From positions 172,682,994 through 172,746,993 of the forward strand of contig NC_085141.1 in NCBI RefSeq assembly GCF_024139115.2: a DNA stretch of 64,000 nucleotides. The letters run 5' to 3'. Shown piece after piece: positions 46,557 through 58,597 of this stretch (positions are counted from its first letter, which is position 1; each line of letters starts with the position of its first letter). Origin of the DNA: Armigeres subalbatus. Lineage: Eukaryota; Arthropoda; Insecta; Diptera; Culicidae. The notes below the pieces were generated by a model that saw only the letters and a list, made by a program, of their open reading frames with translations, made no database searches and was not told where the DNA came from. The position numbers and the translations under genes were made by a program.

Positions 46557-47115
46557 CCCGAAACATCAATTTGTTCGATAATGCGATAATGAAAGAATGC
46601 GGACTGATTTTACGGCGACGACGCTTAGCGCGAAACAAGGACACGAATAGGAACATGGAACGTTTTAACCCTAGCCCAGCAGGATGAATTGGCACAACTT
46701 GACAATGAGGCACGCCGCATGAAGCTTGAGATCCTGGGACTGAGTGAAGTCCGTTGGCCAAACTTTGGAGAACACAACGCAGTCGGGACAAGTTCTGCTA
46801 TACTCTGGTTTGCGAGGTGAACACGCTCCCCGGCATCGCGGAGTTGGCTTCCTACTAAGTGATCAGGCACACTCTGCGCTTATGAAGTGGGAGCCTATAA
46901 GTGAAAGGATAATCGTTGCCAGATTTAGAACACGGGTCCGAAACCTTACTATAATCCAATGTTATGCGCCAACCGATGCTGCCGATCTGCAAGACAAAAA
47001 GAACTTCTACAGTCAACTCAATGCCGTCGTAGATAGAATCCCGATGGGTGATACCAAGATCTGTTTGGGTGACTTCAATTCGAAGATCGGATCCGACAAT
47101 TCGAACCATGAGCGC
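46557..47115 (+). pseudogene. RTE-like copy E, endonuclease N-terminal part
   Basis: Frames read GTWNVLTLAQQDELAQLDNE, KLEILGLSEVRWPNFGEH, HRGVGFLLSDQAHSALMKWE and TIIQCYAPTDAADLQDKKNF, then GDTKICLGDFNSKIGSDNSN. It ends at GAGCGC where the foldback cluster begins. One frameshift lies near 46745. Confidence 0.82.
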
Positions 47116-47855
47116 GGTTTTTTGTCCATCATTCAAATCCCGCAAATGTGTTTTCATTGCGTTTTGCATTTAGTCTACAACTGCCAAGCCGTTGTATACA
47201 TAGCTCTATTTGGTGTAGGATTCAGATCCTATTTGGGCACCCCAATTAATTTGTTCCATGTGGCACCAGTAATATAAAGTCTGTGTCTGGGAATCTCTCT
47301 ACTTATAATTTTAATTGCCTATCTTCAGGCCCAAACACAGAACATGAAGGAACGGAACATACACAATTCCAATCAGACATTTGTCACTTACAGGTAAGAT
47401 AAAATGAACCGTAACACACACAACACAATGCACAATGGGGAAATCCGATTTCAAAGATGGAAAAAATTGATAACTTTCTTCACGAACAACTTACAGAAGA
47501 GATCAAGAGCTTATTCGAAAGGCAATTTTGCAAAGAATTTAGTGAGTGCTGCTTCTGTATGTAGTTATTTAGCTTGTTTTGCCCTAATGCCCCATATATC
47601 GCGAGTTTCCAAACTATTTGTCATTTTATCTTTAAGACATTGTTCTAAAATTGTGTTTATCTCTTCTTTGTGGATTCACAGAAAGGCACTAAGTATATTT
47701 TGTTGGTAAAAGTTGGAAATTTAAGGGATTTTCGGGTCCAATAAGCATCAAAGTGCATTTTATGAGCAATTTTCATGTATTCTGTAAAAAATAGTAATAT
47801 TTACAGATAAGTTTTGAAATTATTGTCTCAAAGTGTTGAACAGATATTGACAAAT

Positions 47856-48086
47856 CTCGGGTACTTATTCAAAAGGACGTATGTGATTTTGTAAACAAAG
47901 ATTCAAACGTCGATTTGTCCAATCTGAGAGCACTCCCACGCAAACCAACACCACCAACAGGTAGCCGAAGGCTTCCCCTACCAGTCTGTAGTGATGGTTT
48001 GCGTGGGAGTGCTATCAGATTGGACAAATAGACGTTTGAATCTTTGTTTACAAATTCACATACGTCCTTTTGAATAAGTACCCGAG
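47856..48086. mobile_element. palindromic MITE with 4-bp duplication, empty site in opposite arm
   Basis: 231 bp; ends CTCGGGTACTTATTCAAAAG both ways, inner arms TTTGTAAACAAAGATTCAAA and CACTCCCACGCAAACCA. AAAT on both sides; the inverted arm at about 52700 has a single AAAT with no insert. Shares inner arms with 17141-17368. Confidence 0.9.
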
Positions 48087-48162
48087 AAATGTTTGCCGAA
48101 CAAAAAATAATGAAATAAATCGTTTCACAAATGTTTTATTTGGTTATTTATTGAGTAAATTA

Positions 48163-50800
48163 CAGGCCTGGTAGCGGGTCACTTTTTAGTGACTTGGTCA
48201 CTTTTTTCGGGCAAGTCACTAAAAAGTCTCTTTTTTCGACCTCAAGTCACTAAAGTCACTTTTTCTCGCAAAAAGTCACTATTTTCAACTATTTTGAAAC
48301 TATTGACTAAGATTTTTTAAATAAAGCTCTATGTATCCGTCGGATGATGCTTTGTTCATGGCGGAAATGAAATTACGGATCTTGGAAAAATAATCGTTCT
48401 AAAACTTCGTCAGCCATTTAACTAGCTGCTTTTATTGGCATTTCACCAGTAGCTAATTGAAGGTGTTTTACGTCACAATTTATTAATTTGTATACAGTCA
48501 TGCAAGCAGGAAACCTGCCGATTTCGATTCTTTTTTTAAACTCCAATTTTATACAGTACGGGAAGGTGGGGAGACTTGATTCCTTGAGAGACTTGACCCC
48601 TTGCCATAGTAGCACAATTCAAACCTATTTGGCATTGGGTCACAGTAACTTTTGTGTAACATGTGTGCTGCTCAGGTGGGAGACTTGATTCTCCCCTGTT
48701 TAACCGAGAACTAAAGTAGTATTGTTATAGCGTATTTATATAATAGATTCTCTAGACCAGTGTCCCCAGCCTGCTTACTATTAAGGGCCACACAGCAATT
48801 TTGAACTGTTGAAGCGGGCCGCAGTATATTTGCAATATTTGTTTATCATTTCGAATTGAATTTTGAAGTATAATACAAAGTAATCAAAGAATCTGTTTAA
48901 AAAATATACTTGTAGGGGCATTACATTCTGACTTATGTTCACATTATTACACACTTCTGCGATAGCAGACTTGGCGTGAAATTTTTCTTTCGCAACAAAA
49001 TCTCCTCGACTTAGTTGGCAGAACTTTTTTATCAAATGAACATCTGTCGACCGATTCTAAGAGTTTAAACTGTTTTTATCCTCGTGGATTATTGTTCAAT
49101 GAAAGTTGTTGCAAATAACGACAGCATGATTGAAACGTGTTTTTGAAGCTAGGTTAACTTAACAGTACTTATTTTCTGACTTTCTCTATCTGAGATATTC
49201 AAACGGAATTATATCTGCATTGCCCGACGTGTCGACACGTTTATTTGGTCTTTTTCAAATGGAAATGCTCAATAGGAAAAAAATTCAATAACGAGCCGAA
49301 ACTTTGCAAATGTGAACCCGTTTGAATATCTCAAACTAATATTAAATTGAGTAAATCTGAACTCTGGACTGTTTACCGTGTTTTCATTACTTAGTAATTG
49401 AATTTTCCGGAAACCTTTTCTTCATCATCCCAACTAATCGCAACATGACAAAATAATGATTTCGTTGAACTTTTTTTTTGGAATGAAGTACGTTAACATG
49501 ACATTTTCAGGAATTATAATCCAAGCAATTTCCAATCGAATTTTGCCACAACTTAACTTATTTTGAAGAATGAAATAATTCATATTAGAGTACAATGTAT
49601 GACAACATTATTTTTACCTAAGAACGTTCGGTGAAAGCGCCAAAAATACCATCAAAGTATGTTGCCGTTAGCCTACATAGCATGTATAAAGTGAGAAATT
49701 TATTTAATCATGATGATTAAACGATTCTTGGTTTATATGTTTCTTGAACATCATAATGATGTGAACTTGACATATGCCCAGAGCAGTACTGAGATTTTCA
49801 TTTCATTGAGGGAGGTCATGCGATATTCATATCATGACTGCTTGTAATGTGACAGGTGACCAGGAGCCAGCTACATTTTCATTTGGTCTCTTTAAAAATG
49901 AAAATGCAACTGTTTTTGCTTTCACATGATGATCACGAAAACTACCAGTACCAGTGGCCCAGAGTACAATGAAAAACTGGACACGATGACAGTTTTTCCT
50001 GGATGTGATGTTTTTAAATGGGCCACATGTAGTGTATATTCTGAAACCCTTCGCGGGCCGCAGGAAAAGGCTTCCAGGTGCGCACTTCGGGGATCACTGA
50101 TCTAGACAAATGATCGTTATTTACTCTATTATTTACTGTGTTTTGTCTCTTCTAAAGATGTTTTTTTAGTGGCCATGCAAAATTTCCCAATAATGACCAA
50201 ATGCTATCATTTTTTCACAGCACAAAGCCATACATATCCTAAATGAATTTCACTGATAAAAATGCCAACATTCCACCACAATTTCAGGATATTTGGATTC
50301 TAAGTTGTTGTCTCAATATGAGGAGACTTGAAAATATTCATTGAGTAGATATCATAGAAAGGAAATCAATTCTCCCCAATTTTGAAGATTGCATGCGCTG
50401 TCGAATTCCATAGCGAAAATCGTTCAATACTACTCATAGTTTTTAGTAGTCCTGCGTTTGACTGATATTGAGTAAAATTTCCGTGGAATTAAAAGAGAGG
50501 GCAATACAATTTTACTTAGTCACTGAGTAGATAAAAGTTTGCGTGTACGATTTTCCTTTCTCTTCTGAGTTCTAAAAGAAACAAGTGATGAGCGAAAAAT
50601 GTTTTCCACCAAAAATTACGAAAAAATATTCTCCTTCAATCCAAAAACGCTTGATTTCGTTCAATCGAACTTGCAACTGAAACTGAAAGTCACTATTTGG
50701 TCACTTTTTCTGCAACTGAAAGTCACTATTTGGTCCCTTTTTTCGTCAGCTTTGGTCACTAAAGTCACTATTTTGAGCGGGATTGGTCGCTACCAGCCCT
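48163..50800. mobile_element. 2.6-kb hAT-like element, CAGG(C/G)CTGGTAGCG ends
   Basis: Inverted ends CAGGCCTGGTAGCGGG and CAGGGCTGGTAGCGAC; AAATTA flanks both sides. Sub-terminal AAAGTCACT/AGTGACTT repeats at both ends. No transposase; a second element sits inside (48758-50099). Confidence 0.75.
48758..50099. mobile_element. 1.34-kb hAT-like element nested in 48163-50800
   Basis: Ends CAGTGTCCCC and CAGTGATCCCC (complement), then GGGCCACA and GGGCCGC motifs in both sub-termini. Flanks CTCTAGAC and ATCTAGAC match at seven of eight bases, as expected for a hAT duplication. Non-coding. Confidence 0.8.
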
Positions 50801-53795
50801 GAAATTAAAAATATTGAATTATAGGGGATTTAGGGGTCATACAACTCATTTAATATAATTTTTTATTCAAAATAGGATAACATTTTTCACGGACGACGCA
50901 CATAGAAGATTAAGGGCTTATTCGAAAGGAAGTTTTCCGCGAAACTCTGTGAGAGATGTTTTATAGACGTGAAACACTTCTGTATGTAGTTATTAAGCCC
51001 CAATGTCCCATACATTACAGTTTACCATATTTTTCGTGCTTCTATCTTCCAAGTATTGTACTAAAGGTGTGTTCTCCATGGATCCATAGAAAAGCACTAT
51101 ACATGCTTTGTTGGTAAAAGTTGGAAATTTAAGGGATTTGGGGTCAAATAAGTATTAAATTGCACTTTACGTGAATTTTTCATGTATTCTGTAAAAATTA
51201 TTAAAAATATTATTATTCTCCCATAATGTTCTACAGACATTGATAAATGTTTGCGAAACAGTTACTAATGAAGTAAATCATTTCGCAAGTGTTTTGTTTT
51301 CTGATTTATTGGGTATAACCCGATTTTTTAAATGCTTCTGAAAAGTTCCGATGCCAATCATTCCCAAACCATACCCGTTTGCACAACTAGATAAGAGTAA
51401 ATATATTAGTCAATGTGATAATAGATAGGAATAGATAGGAAATATTCTTTTCTCACGATGTTTCACCCAAATTCCCCTTATGAAATAATATAGCTTAATG
51501 ATTCTGGGTAAAGAAATGAAGGAGTAACATTGATTCAATTATAATTTGTCAATGATACTATAAAAATAACAAATATTCGTAGATTGCATTGAAAAAAAAT
51601 TAGTTTACGAGAAAGGCAAAAATCCAAGGGTTCAGGGTTAAGAACCTCAGAATTATTTTTTTTTTTTCACTTATTTGTCCCAAAATGCCTTAAAAATCCA
51701 TTTTTAATGTAATATATTGATATTTGTTTTTTTATTATGGTTTCAATTTCTGTTAAAAAACAATTTATGACAATAATATCAACTATTATCTGTAAATATC
51801 TGAATAATCAATAGGCTGTAGATTTCACCAAAATTGACTATATGTGGAGCTACATCAATGCTTACAAGTTTTTAAATCACCGTATATGAACCCTAAATGA
51901 TAATTCGACGTAATATAGTGCAAATGATTTCTTGGGTATTATTATTTTTTACAGAATACATGAAAAATTCACATAGATGCAGTTTGAAGATTATTTGACC
52001 CCAAAATCCCTTAAATTTCCAGCTTTTTTCAACCAAATATGTATAGTGCTATGCATAGATCTACAATGAAGAGGAAACAGAACCTCAGTGTAATTTTTGA
52101 AAGATAAAAGTACCTAAATATGAAAGGCTTTGATGTATGCGACATTGGGGCAAAACCAGCTTAATAACTACATACAGAAGTGTCTCATGTCTATAAAACA
52201 TCACTCACTGGATTTCTTGTAAAATTCGCTTTCGAATAAGCCATTAACATTACCTGTGAGTCGCTCGTGAGAAAAGTTATCCTATTTTGTATAAAAAGTT
52301 ACATTAAATGAGCTATATGACCCCTATATTCCCTATAATTCAATATTTTTAATGAATTATATGATTATTCATTATTTTCATTATATCATTGAAAATTTCA
52401 ATTAAATTACCATTACTACATCATTTCCTTCCTCAGAATCATTGAACTATATTATTTCATAGGGGAATTTGGGCAAAAAGGTAAGAAAAAAGAGTATCTC
52501 CCATCACCTCCTATCGATGATCACATCAAGACTCATAACATATGACTATTCTTGTCTAGTTGTGCTATCGGGTATGGTTTGGAAATGTTTGGCATCGGTG
52601 CTATTTAAAAGTTTTAAAAAATCGTTTTTTATTCAATAGATAACCAAATAAAACATTTGTGAAACTATTTATTTCATTAATTTTTGTTCGGCAAACATTT
52701 GTCAAGATCTGTTCAACACTTTGAGACAATAATTTCAAAACTTATCTGTAAATATTACTATTTTTTACAGAATACATGAAAATTGCTCATAAAATGCACT
52801 TTGATGCTTATTTGACCCGAAAATCCCTTAAATTTCCAACTTTTACCAACAAAATATACTTAGTGCCTTTCTGTTGATCCACAATGAAGAGATAAACACA
52901 ATTTTAGAACAATGTCTTAAAGATAAAATGACAAAAAGTTTGAAAACTCGTGATACATGGGGCATTAGGGCAAAACAAGCTAAATAACTACATACAGAAG
53001 CAGCACTCACTGAATTCTTTACAAAATTCCCTTTCGAATAAGCTCAATTTTTTCCACCTTTGAAATCGGATTACCCCATTGTACATTGTGTTGTGTGTGT
53101 TACGGTTCATTGTATCTTACCTGTAAGTGACAAATGTCTGATTGGAATTGTGTATGTTCCGTTCCTTCATGTTCTGTGTAGAGTTCATAACCATTCGTCA
53201 AATGAAGTTTCATGCTTCCATGCTAAAATATGCAATGCTTTTCTATTACAAATTCACAGGCATTTACCTTTAGGATTGTTTTTTCTGTTTTCTCAGCTTT
53301 CAATAAACAAACAATGTGAAATGGTTGCTAAGATACCACTCAGCGTCGAAATCATTTCAGCGTCGGAAGCAGTTAATGTCAAAATTATTTATAGCAGTCG
53401 CCATTATGGTGAGCGTGGAAAGCTGGATACATGAAAATTGCACATAAAATGCACTTTGATGCTTATTTGACCCCAAAATCCCTTAAATTTCCAAATTTTA
53501 CCAACAAAATATATTTAGTGCCCTTCTGTGGATCCACAATGAAGAGATAAAAACAATTTTAGAACAATGTCGTAAAGATAAAATGACAGATAGTTTGGAA
53601 ACTCGCGATATATTGGGCATTAGGGCAAAACGAGCTAAATAACTACATACAGAAGCGTTCCATGTCCATGAAACAGCACTCACTGAATTCTTTGCAAAAT
53701 TCCCTTTCGAATAAGCTCTTGATCTCTTCTGTAAGTTGTTCGTGAAGAAAGTTATCCATTTTTTCCACCTTTGAAATCGGATTTTCCCATTGTGC

Positions 53796-55508
53796 AATGG
53801 GACGCCATGGTCACGTGGGTCTCCCGTGACGGCTTTACAGGAAATCAAATCGACCACATCTGCATCAGCCGAAAATGGAAACGGAGCTCTTGATGTACGG
53901 AATAAATGTAGTGCCGATATCGTGTCTGATCATCACCTCCTCATCGGCGGCATACGCCTGCACATTGAGCGGATTCGTCGGCAGGAGGAGAGAGTTGGAC
54001 GACGGTTCAACACACGCCGACTGGAAGATGCCACGGTGAAACGGCCCTTCGTTGAAAAACTGGAGACGCGTGCTGCAGATATTCCGAAAGGTGGCAGCGT
54101 GGAAGACCAATGAACCGCCATCAAGAATGCCTTCATCGCCACCAGCGAGAACAATCTGGGCGAACTGTGCACCCAGAGAAAACAATGGATCACCGATGAG
54201 ACCTGGAGGAAGATAGAGGAGCGAAGAGAAAGCCAAAGCCGCGATAAAGCGATTAAAAACCAGAGCAGCCAAAGTCTTAGCCCGTCAACGATACTCGGTT
54301 CATGAGAAGGAAGTAAAACGCTCATGTCGACGGGACAAGCGAGCGTGGGCAGACTTTCTGGCCGACGAAATAGAGAGAGCCGCAGCAACCGGGGACATTC
54401 GCCTCCTCTACGATATCTCACGACGCTTAAGCGTGGCGAAGATGAATGCAACGATGCCTGTGAAAGACGCGAATGATCATTTATTGACCGACAGAACTGA
54501 TCAGCTGAAACGCTGGTTCGAGCACTTCGAACAACTTTTTCAAGTGCCAGCCAGGCCACCACCACCTCGGCATGATCTGCCTAGGATCCGACATATAACA
54601 CGCGTCAATACCGAAGTTCCATCACTGCTAGAGATTCAAACAGCCATCCAAAGCACCGCTACTTTTCCGGACGACTGGATGCAAGGTACCTTAGTGAAGG
54701 TACCCTAAAAGGGTGACCAGATTGTATACGATAACTGGCGAGGCATTATGTTCCCGAGCAGCACAAATCAGACAAAAATAGTTGCAGCAACTTGATTGTG
54801 TCTAAATCTGGTCACATATGAGTGGCAGCATCCTGTGTGGACCATATTGTCACGCTCCGTATCATTCTGGAGCAGGTCAACGAATTCCAAGATTCCCTTT
54901 ACTTGGTATCCATTGACTACGAAAAAGCTTTCGACCGTCTCAATCACGAGAATATGTGAGGCGCCCTGAGATGCAAGGGGGTTCCTGAGAAAATCATCGG
55001 CCTCATCGAGGCACAGTACGAGGCCTTTTCGTGTAGAGTTCTGCACAATGGGGTCTTGTCCGACCCTATCCGGGTTGTAGCTGGTGTAAGGCAAGGATGT
55101 ATTTCATCACCGTTACTGTTCCTCATCGTAATCAACGAGATTCTGGTAGATGCGATTGGCCGTGAACCAAACCGTGGGCTGTTATGGCAGCCTTTAACCA
55201 TGGAGCACCTAAACGACTTCGAATTGGCACGTTGCACTCCTCGCTCTGATATGCAGAGTAAGCTCAACGACCTTGCCGAGCGCTCCTCTTCGGCAGGCTT
55301 AGTCATCAAATCAACGTCAACAAAACCAAATCGTTGGATGTAAACACGGTGACCCCTTCCAGTTTCACAGTAGCTGGGCAACCAGTGGAGAATGTTGAAA
55401 GCTTCCAATATCTTGGTAGCCAAATGGCGTCAGACGGCGGTACCAAATTCGACATAGGCGCACGGACTAAGAAAGCAAGGGCTGTCTTTGCGAGTTTAAG
55501 AAATATCT
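53796..55508 (+). pseudogene. RTE-like copy E, endonuclease end, linker and RT, broken
   Basis: Resumes with ATGGGACGCCATGG after the foldback cluster. A deletion of about 110 bp relative to copy A brings it to VTWVSRDGFTGNQIDHICIS. Later pieces: FVEKLETRAADIPKGGSVED, EHFEQLFQVPARPPPPRHD, TATFPDDWMQGTLVKV, DPIRVVAGVRQGCISSPLLF, AERSSSAGLVI and FQYLGSQMASDGGTKFDIGA. Several stops and frameshifts. Confidence 0.82.
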
Positions 55509-55649
55509 ATATATATTTTTTTTTATTTAATGTGTTTATCAACAGGCATCTTACAGTCCAAATGAATTTATATAATGCTATTCAAACTAATACTAAAGCG
55601 TACAGGCTATTAATGGTTCAACAAGTTACAAAATAAACGAAAAGTAGGA

Positions 55650-56501
55650 CTATGTACGAAGAGCAAACAAATTGGAAAACCTTCGTCTAAGATTAGGACG
55701 ACTAACACTAAAGTCTAACACTGAAGCCACTCTGTTGAAGATCCTTTGCAATCCAGTAATCGCACCGTGCATGCTGTAGTTTGTGCGTTGGAAAGATAAA
55801 CGGAGCATGAGGTTATTTCTCAAAGACCAAGGGGCAATGTTAATGTTCACATGCCCAAGAATCGTTGGACATTCTAAGCGACCTTGAAGAGCGTCGGCGA
55901 TGAACAAAGCCCTCGCCGTATTCCTTCGCACATTCCGGGTCTCCAGATGTATTAGTTGGCAACGATCGTGGTAACTCGGCAAATGAACAGGGTTTCTCCA
56001 TGGTAATTTGCGTAGTGCGTAGCGCAAAAACCTGCGTTGTACCGACTCGATTCTCTCAACGCCATTGTTGTAGTTTGGGCTCCAGACTTCAGAACAGTAC
56101 TCTAAGATGGAGTGCGATAAAGAGCAGTATAACGCTTTCAGGCAGTAGATGTCGCTGAAGTTTTTGGCGATTCTGAAGATGCATCCAAGAGATCGAGAAG
56201 CTTTAGCTACAACAAACGATACATGCTGTTTAAATGTGAGTTGGGAATCCAAGATAACTCCCAGATCCTTAATATTGTCCACGCGTACGATATCTGCGTT
56301 CAACAAACGGTAGCTGAAGTGAATCGGATTTTTTTTCCGCGAAAAGGAAATTACTGAACATTTCTTCGGGTGTACCATCATACGGTTGAGTCTGCACCAA
56401 TCAGCGAACAATTCAAGCTGCTGTTGGAGAAAGCAACAATCTTCTGTTGAGCGAATCGAAATATTGCGAGGTAGAGTCTCCAATGCTGATGGCCATTTCA
56501 C
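55650..56501 (-). pseudogene. Jockey-like RT C-terminal half
   Basis: The 283-codon frame reads FADWCRLNRMMVHPKKCSVI, NIKDLGVILDSQLTFKQHVS, LEYCSEVWSPNYNNGVERIE, RFLRYALRKLPWRNPVHLPS and ends near FSNLFALRT, the typical thumb/C-terminal region of this LINE group. The first ~20 codons come from a frameshift; the catalytic box is lost at that point. Confidence 0.85.
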
Positions 56502-56649
56502 GACCTGTTAGATAGGATTCAAGCCAGAACAGAAAGGATCCGGAAGAACATAGGCAATCAAACTTGGCAACCGTAATCCTATGATTGATTTTATCGGAGG
56601 CAGCCGAAAAATCAGTGTAAATTGAGTCCACTTGATATCTCTTTTGCAA
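56413..56649 (-). pseudogene. Jockey-like RT palm fragment
   Basis: QVDSIYTDFSAASDKINHRI contains the first catalytic Asp motif, then FLFWLESYLTGREMAISIGD. The frame then leaves the RT before the second catalytic motif. Confidence 0.8.
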
Positions 56650-56817
56650 AGATTAGGCGATGAACGATGTGTAGAGAGTCAAATTCGTGTCGGTTGAACG
56701 CCTTGGCATAAACCCATGTTGATGCTCAGAGATTAATTCTTGACAATTGTGGAGTAAAAACTTGTAGACTACTTGTTCAAACAATTTTGAAGTGGCACAT
56801 AGTGCGGCTATACTATA

Positions 56818-57403
56818 CAGGGGTTAGACAAAAAGGTTGAGATATGTAAAAATATGTCGAAATTTAAATCAGCATAACTTTGCGTATTTTGATAAAACCA
56901 GGACCATCAGAAGCGGACACTCTTCTAGTATACTGTTCCTCTGCAAAACCGGAGGTTGGTCTTTGGCCACTGGAGATGTTCCGGGTTTTCCAAGGGTATG
57001 TTCAAGATGCATTTTTTCCACTGCTTGTCATTTTATGTGACGTTTACTTTCATCGTTTTTTATGCTTTCTCCAAAAACTAGAACTATTATGCCGACCAAT
57101 GGTGACTGTAGATTGAGAATCCATTAAAACTATGCAGAGATATGGCCATTTCCGTAAAAACGTTCCCAGGAACATTATGAAATGATAACAGATTGGAATA
57201 ATGCGAAAATGAGTACCTAACTTCATGGCCTTGCGAGACGATGATTACAGAAACACTTCCAGAATGATAGTGTCCACTGCCACCCTTATAGCAGGTTACA
57301 AGGGCATTCCAGGAGGGGCCGGTTTCGGATCATCTACGCAAAGTTATGCTGATTTGAACTTCGACAAAATTTTGCCTATCTTAACCTTTTTGTCTAACCC
57401 CTG
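56818..57403. mobile_element. 586-bp TIR element inside the Jockey-like LINE
   Basis: Ends CAGGGGTTAGACAAAAAGGT both ways; TACTATA on both sides (56811-56817, 57404-57410), which could also be TA duplication in a repetitive target. No transposase. Confidence 0.85.
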
Positions 57404-57724
57404 TACTATACTCTCTTGAAGACAGGGAAAATGAAAGACTTCTTCCAATGCTCAGGAAAAATTCCAAGTTGAAGCGATGCGTTGAAGAGACTAGCTAGAG
57501 AAACGGATAAACTATGAAACATTTTTTTAAGACGCAGGAATACCATCTGGTCCACAACTAGTAGAAGGTATTACGGTACAGCAAATACTCGCTACTGTGT
57601 CTGCATCAACAACTGGGTGGTTTCCAATTGGAGGACGAACAGGGACGTTGCTAGCGGCTTCATTGATTTGTTGTAAATCCAAGGACTCTTTGCTAAACAC
57701 ACTCGAGAATGCTGTTGAAACAAA

Positions 57725-57973
57725 TTACAGATGTCTTCTGTCAATGAACATTCGATATTTCCCTTGGTCATAACAGAGGGTAGACCAGATTCCTTTAGGA
57801 TTATGACGTAGTTTCAGTTGCACTTTACGTTGATGAGCGGAGTAAAGTTTTTTAATCAGGCGCTTGTAGCGAGCGTTTATCGAGTTATAGTTAAGCTTGC
57901 AGTGGTGATTTTTATACTTCAAATATTTACGTAAAGCAGACCGTTTACGACTTTTCAAGCGCTGTTCCCCCAA
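57725..57973 (-). pseudogene. Jockey-like linker upstream of RT
   Basis: LRKYLKYKNHHCKLNYNSIN, RYKRLIKKLYSAHQRKVQLK and GIWSTLCYDQGKYRMF match the linker that precedes RT in Jockey-type ORF2. Confidence 0.7.
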
Positions 57974-58108
57974 GGTGGGTTTGATGGAGGATTACTAGTT
58001 CGTTTTGGAATGAATTGATCATGCAACTGTGGAGCTGATAGAAGATTGTGTTGCATCGGGATAGAAGAAATTGAATCTGCTTGGTTACTATTTAATGTTA
58101 GGTAGATT

Positions 58109-58345
58109 GTAGGGGCGGAAACGAAATCTGTGAACAAGCATTAGACTGGAACCCAGCGGGAAATCGCAGCAGAGGCAGACCCAGAGGCTCATGGCGGCGA
58201 AGTCTCAATAAAGAAATAAAAGAAATCGACCGAAATCTAACCTGGCAACAGGTTAAAGCGATAGCTGGACAACGCTCAGGATGGAGATCTTTCAAGTCGA
58301 CCCTTTGCACCACCGGAGGTGTACAGAATCCATAAATAAAAATAA
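58109..58345 (+). pseudogene. RTE-like copy E 3' end
   Basis: GTAGGGGCGGAAACGAAATC resumes the element; it codes NEICEQALDWNPAGNRSRGR, RSLNKEIKEIDRNLTWQQVK and CTTGGVQNP, and ends CATAAATAAAAATAAATAAA. Confidence 0.82.
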
Positions 58346-58404
58346 ATAAACTCCCGTTGGAATCCTTGGAGGACTGTTGCTCAATTTTTTTTTCATTTGA
58401 GATA

Positions 58405-58595
58405 GGGGGAAAGACGGCTTTGGCAGGTTTTGTTCTATTATTGGCAGGGGGGTTTTTGTCGACCAAATTTTTTGAAATTTGGCCACAATATTTTTTGATA
58501 TGCAAAGAATGTTTAGGCCAAATTTGAGCCTAGTCAGTTATAAAAAACCCCCCTGCCAATAATAGAACAAAACCTGCCAAAGCCGTCATTCCCCC
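58405..58595. mobile_element. palindromic MITE, TA duplication
   Basis: 191 bp; arms share GACGGCTTTGGCAGGTTTTG and TTCTATTATTGGCAGGGGGG. Starts GGGGGAAAGACGG after TA (58403-58404) and ends before TA (58596-58597). Confidence 0.88.
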
Positions 58596-58597
58596 TA

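Larger units (their letters stand above)
47116..53795. mobile_element. foldback (inverted-repeat) cluster inserted in RTE copy E
   Basis: Outer arms 47333-48160 and 52600-53180 are inverted copies (ACAATTCCAATCAGACATTT, TTACAGAAGAGATCAAGAGC, TAAGGGATTTTCGGGTC). A second, diverged pair is 50808-51520 and 51925-52590. A partial unit repeats at 53435-53795. A unit with GGATAACTTTCTTCACGAAC and GCTTATTCGAAAGG occurs five times in both orientations. No transposase frame. hAT-like elements and a MITE lie inside. Confidence 0.75.
55509..58108 (-). mobile_element. Jockey/CR1-like LINE, 5' truncated, inserted in RTE copy E
   Basis: Minus strand; the A-rich 3' tail is the T-run at 55515-55526. Codes RT and C-terminal region with frameshifts. 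About 273 bp of the RTE target (equivalent to 9436-9708 in copy A) is missing at the junctions. A DNA element interrupts it at 56818-57403. Confidence 0.82.
41930..58345 (+). mobile_element. RTE-like copy E dispersed by nested insertions
   Basis: Four collinear pieces of one element: 41930-42063 (5' UTR), 46557-47115 (endonuclease start), 53796-55508 (endonuclease end, linker, RT, C-terminal start) and 58109-58345 (3' end). All are plus strand and in the same order as copy A. The intervals are an LTR element, a foldback cluster and a Jockey-like LINE. Confidence 0.85.

Noticed and set aside
53060..53434. 124-codon plus-strand frame with hydrophobic stretches
   Set aside because: It lies inside the foldback repeat, and its sequence recurs inverted in the other arm without an equivalent open frame.
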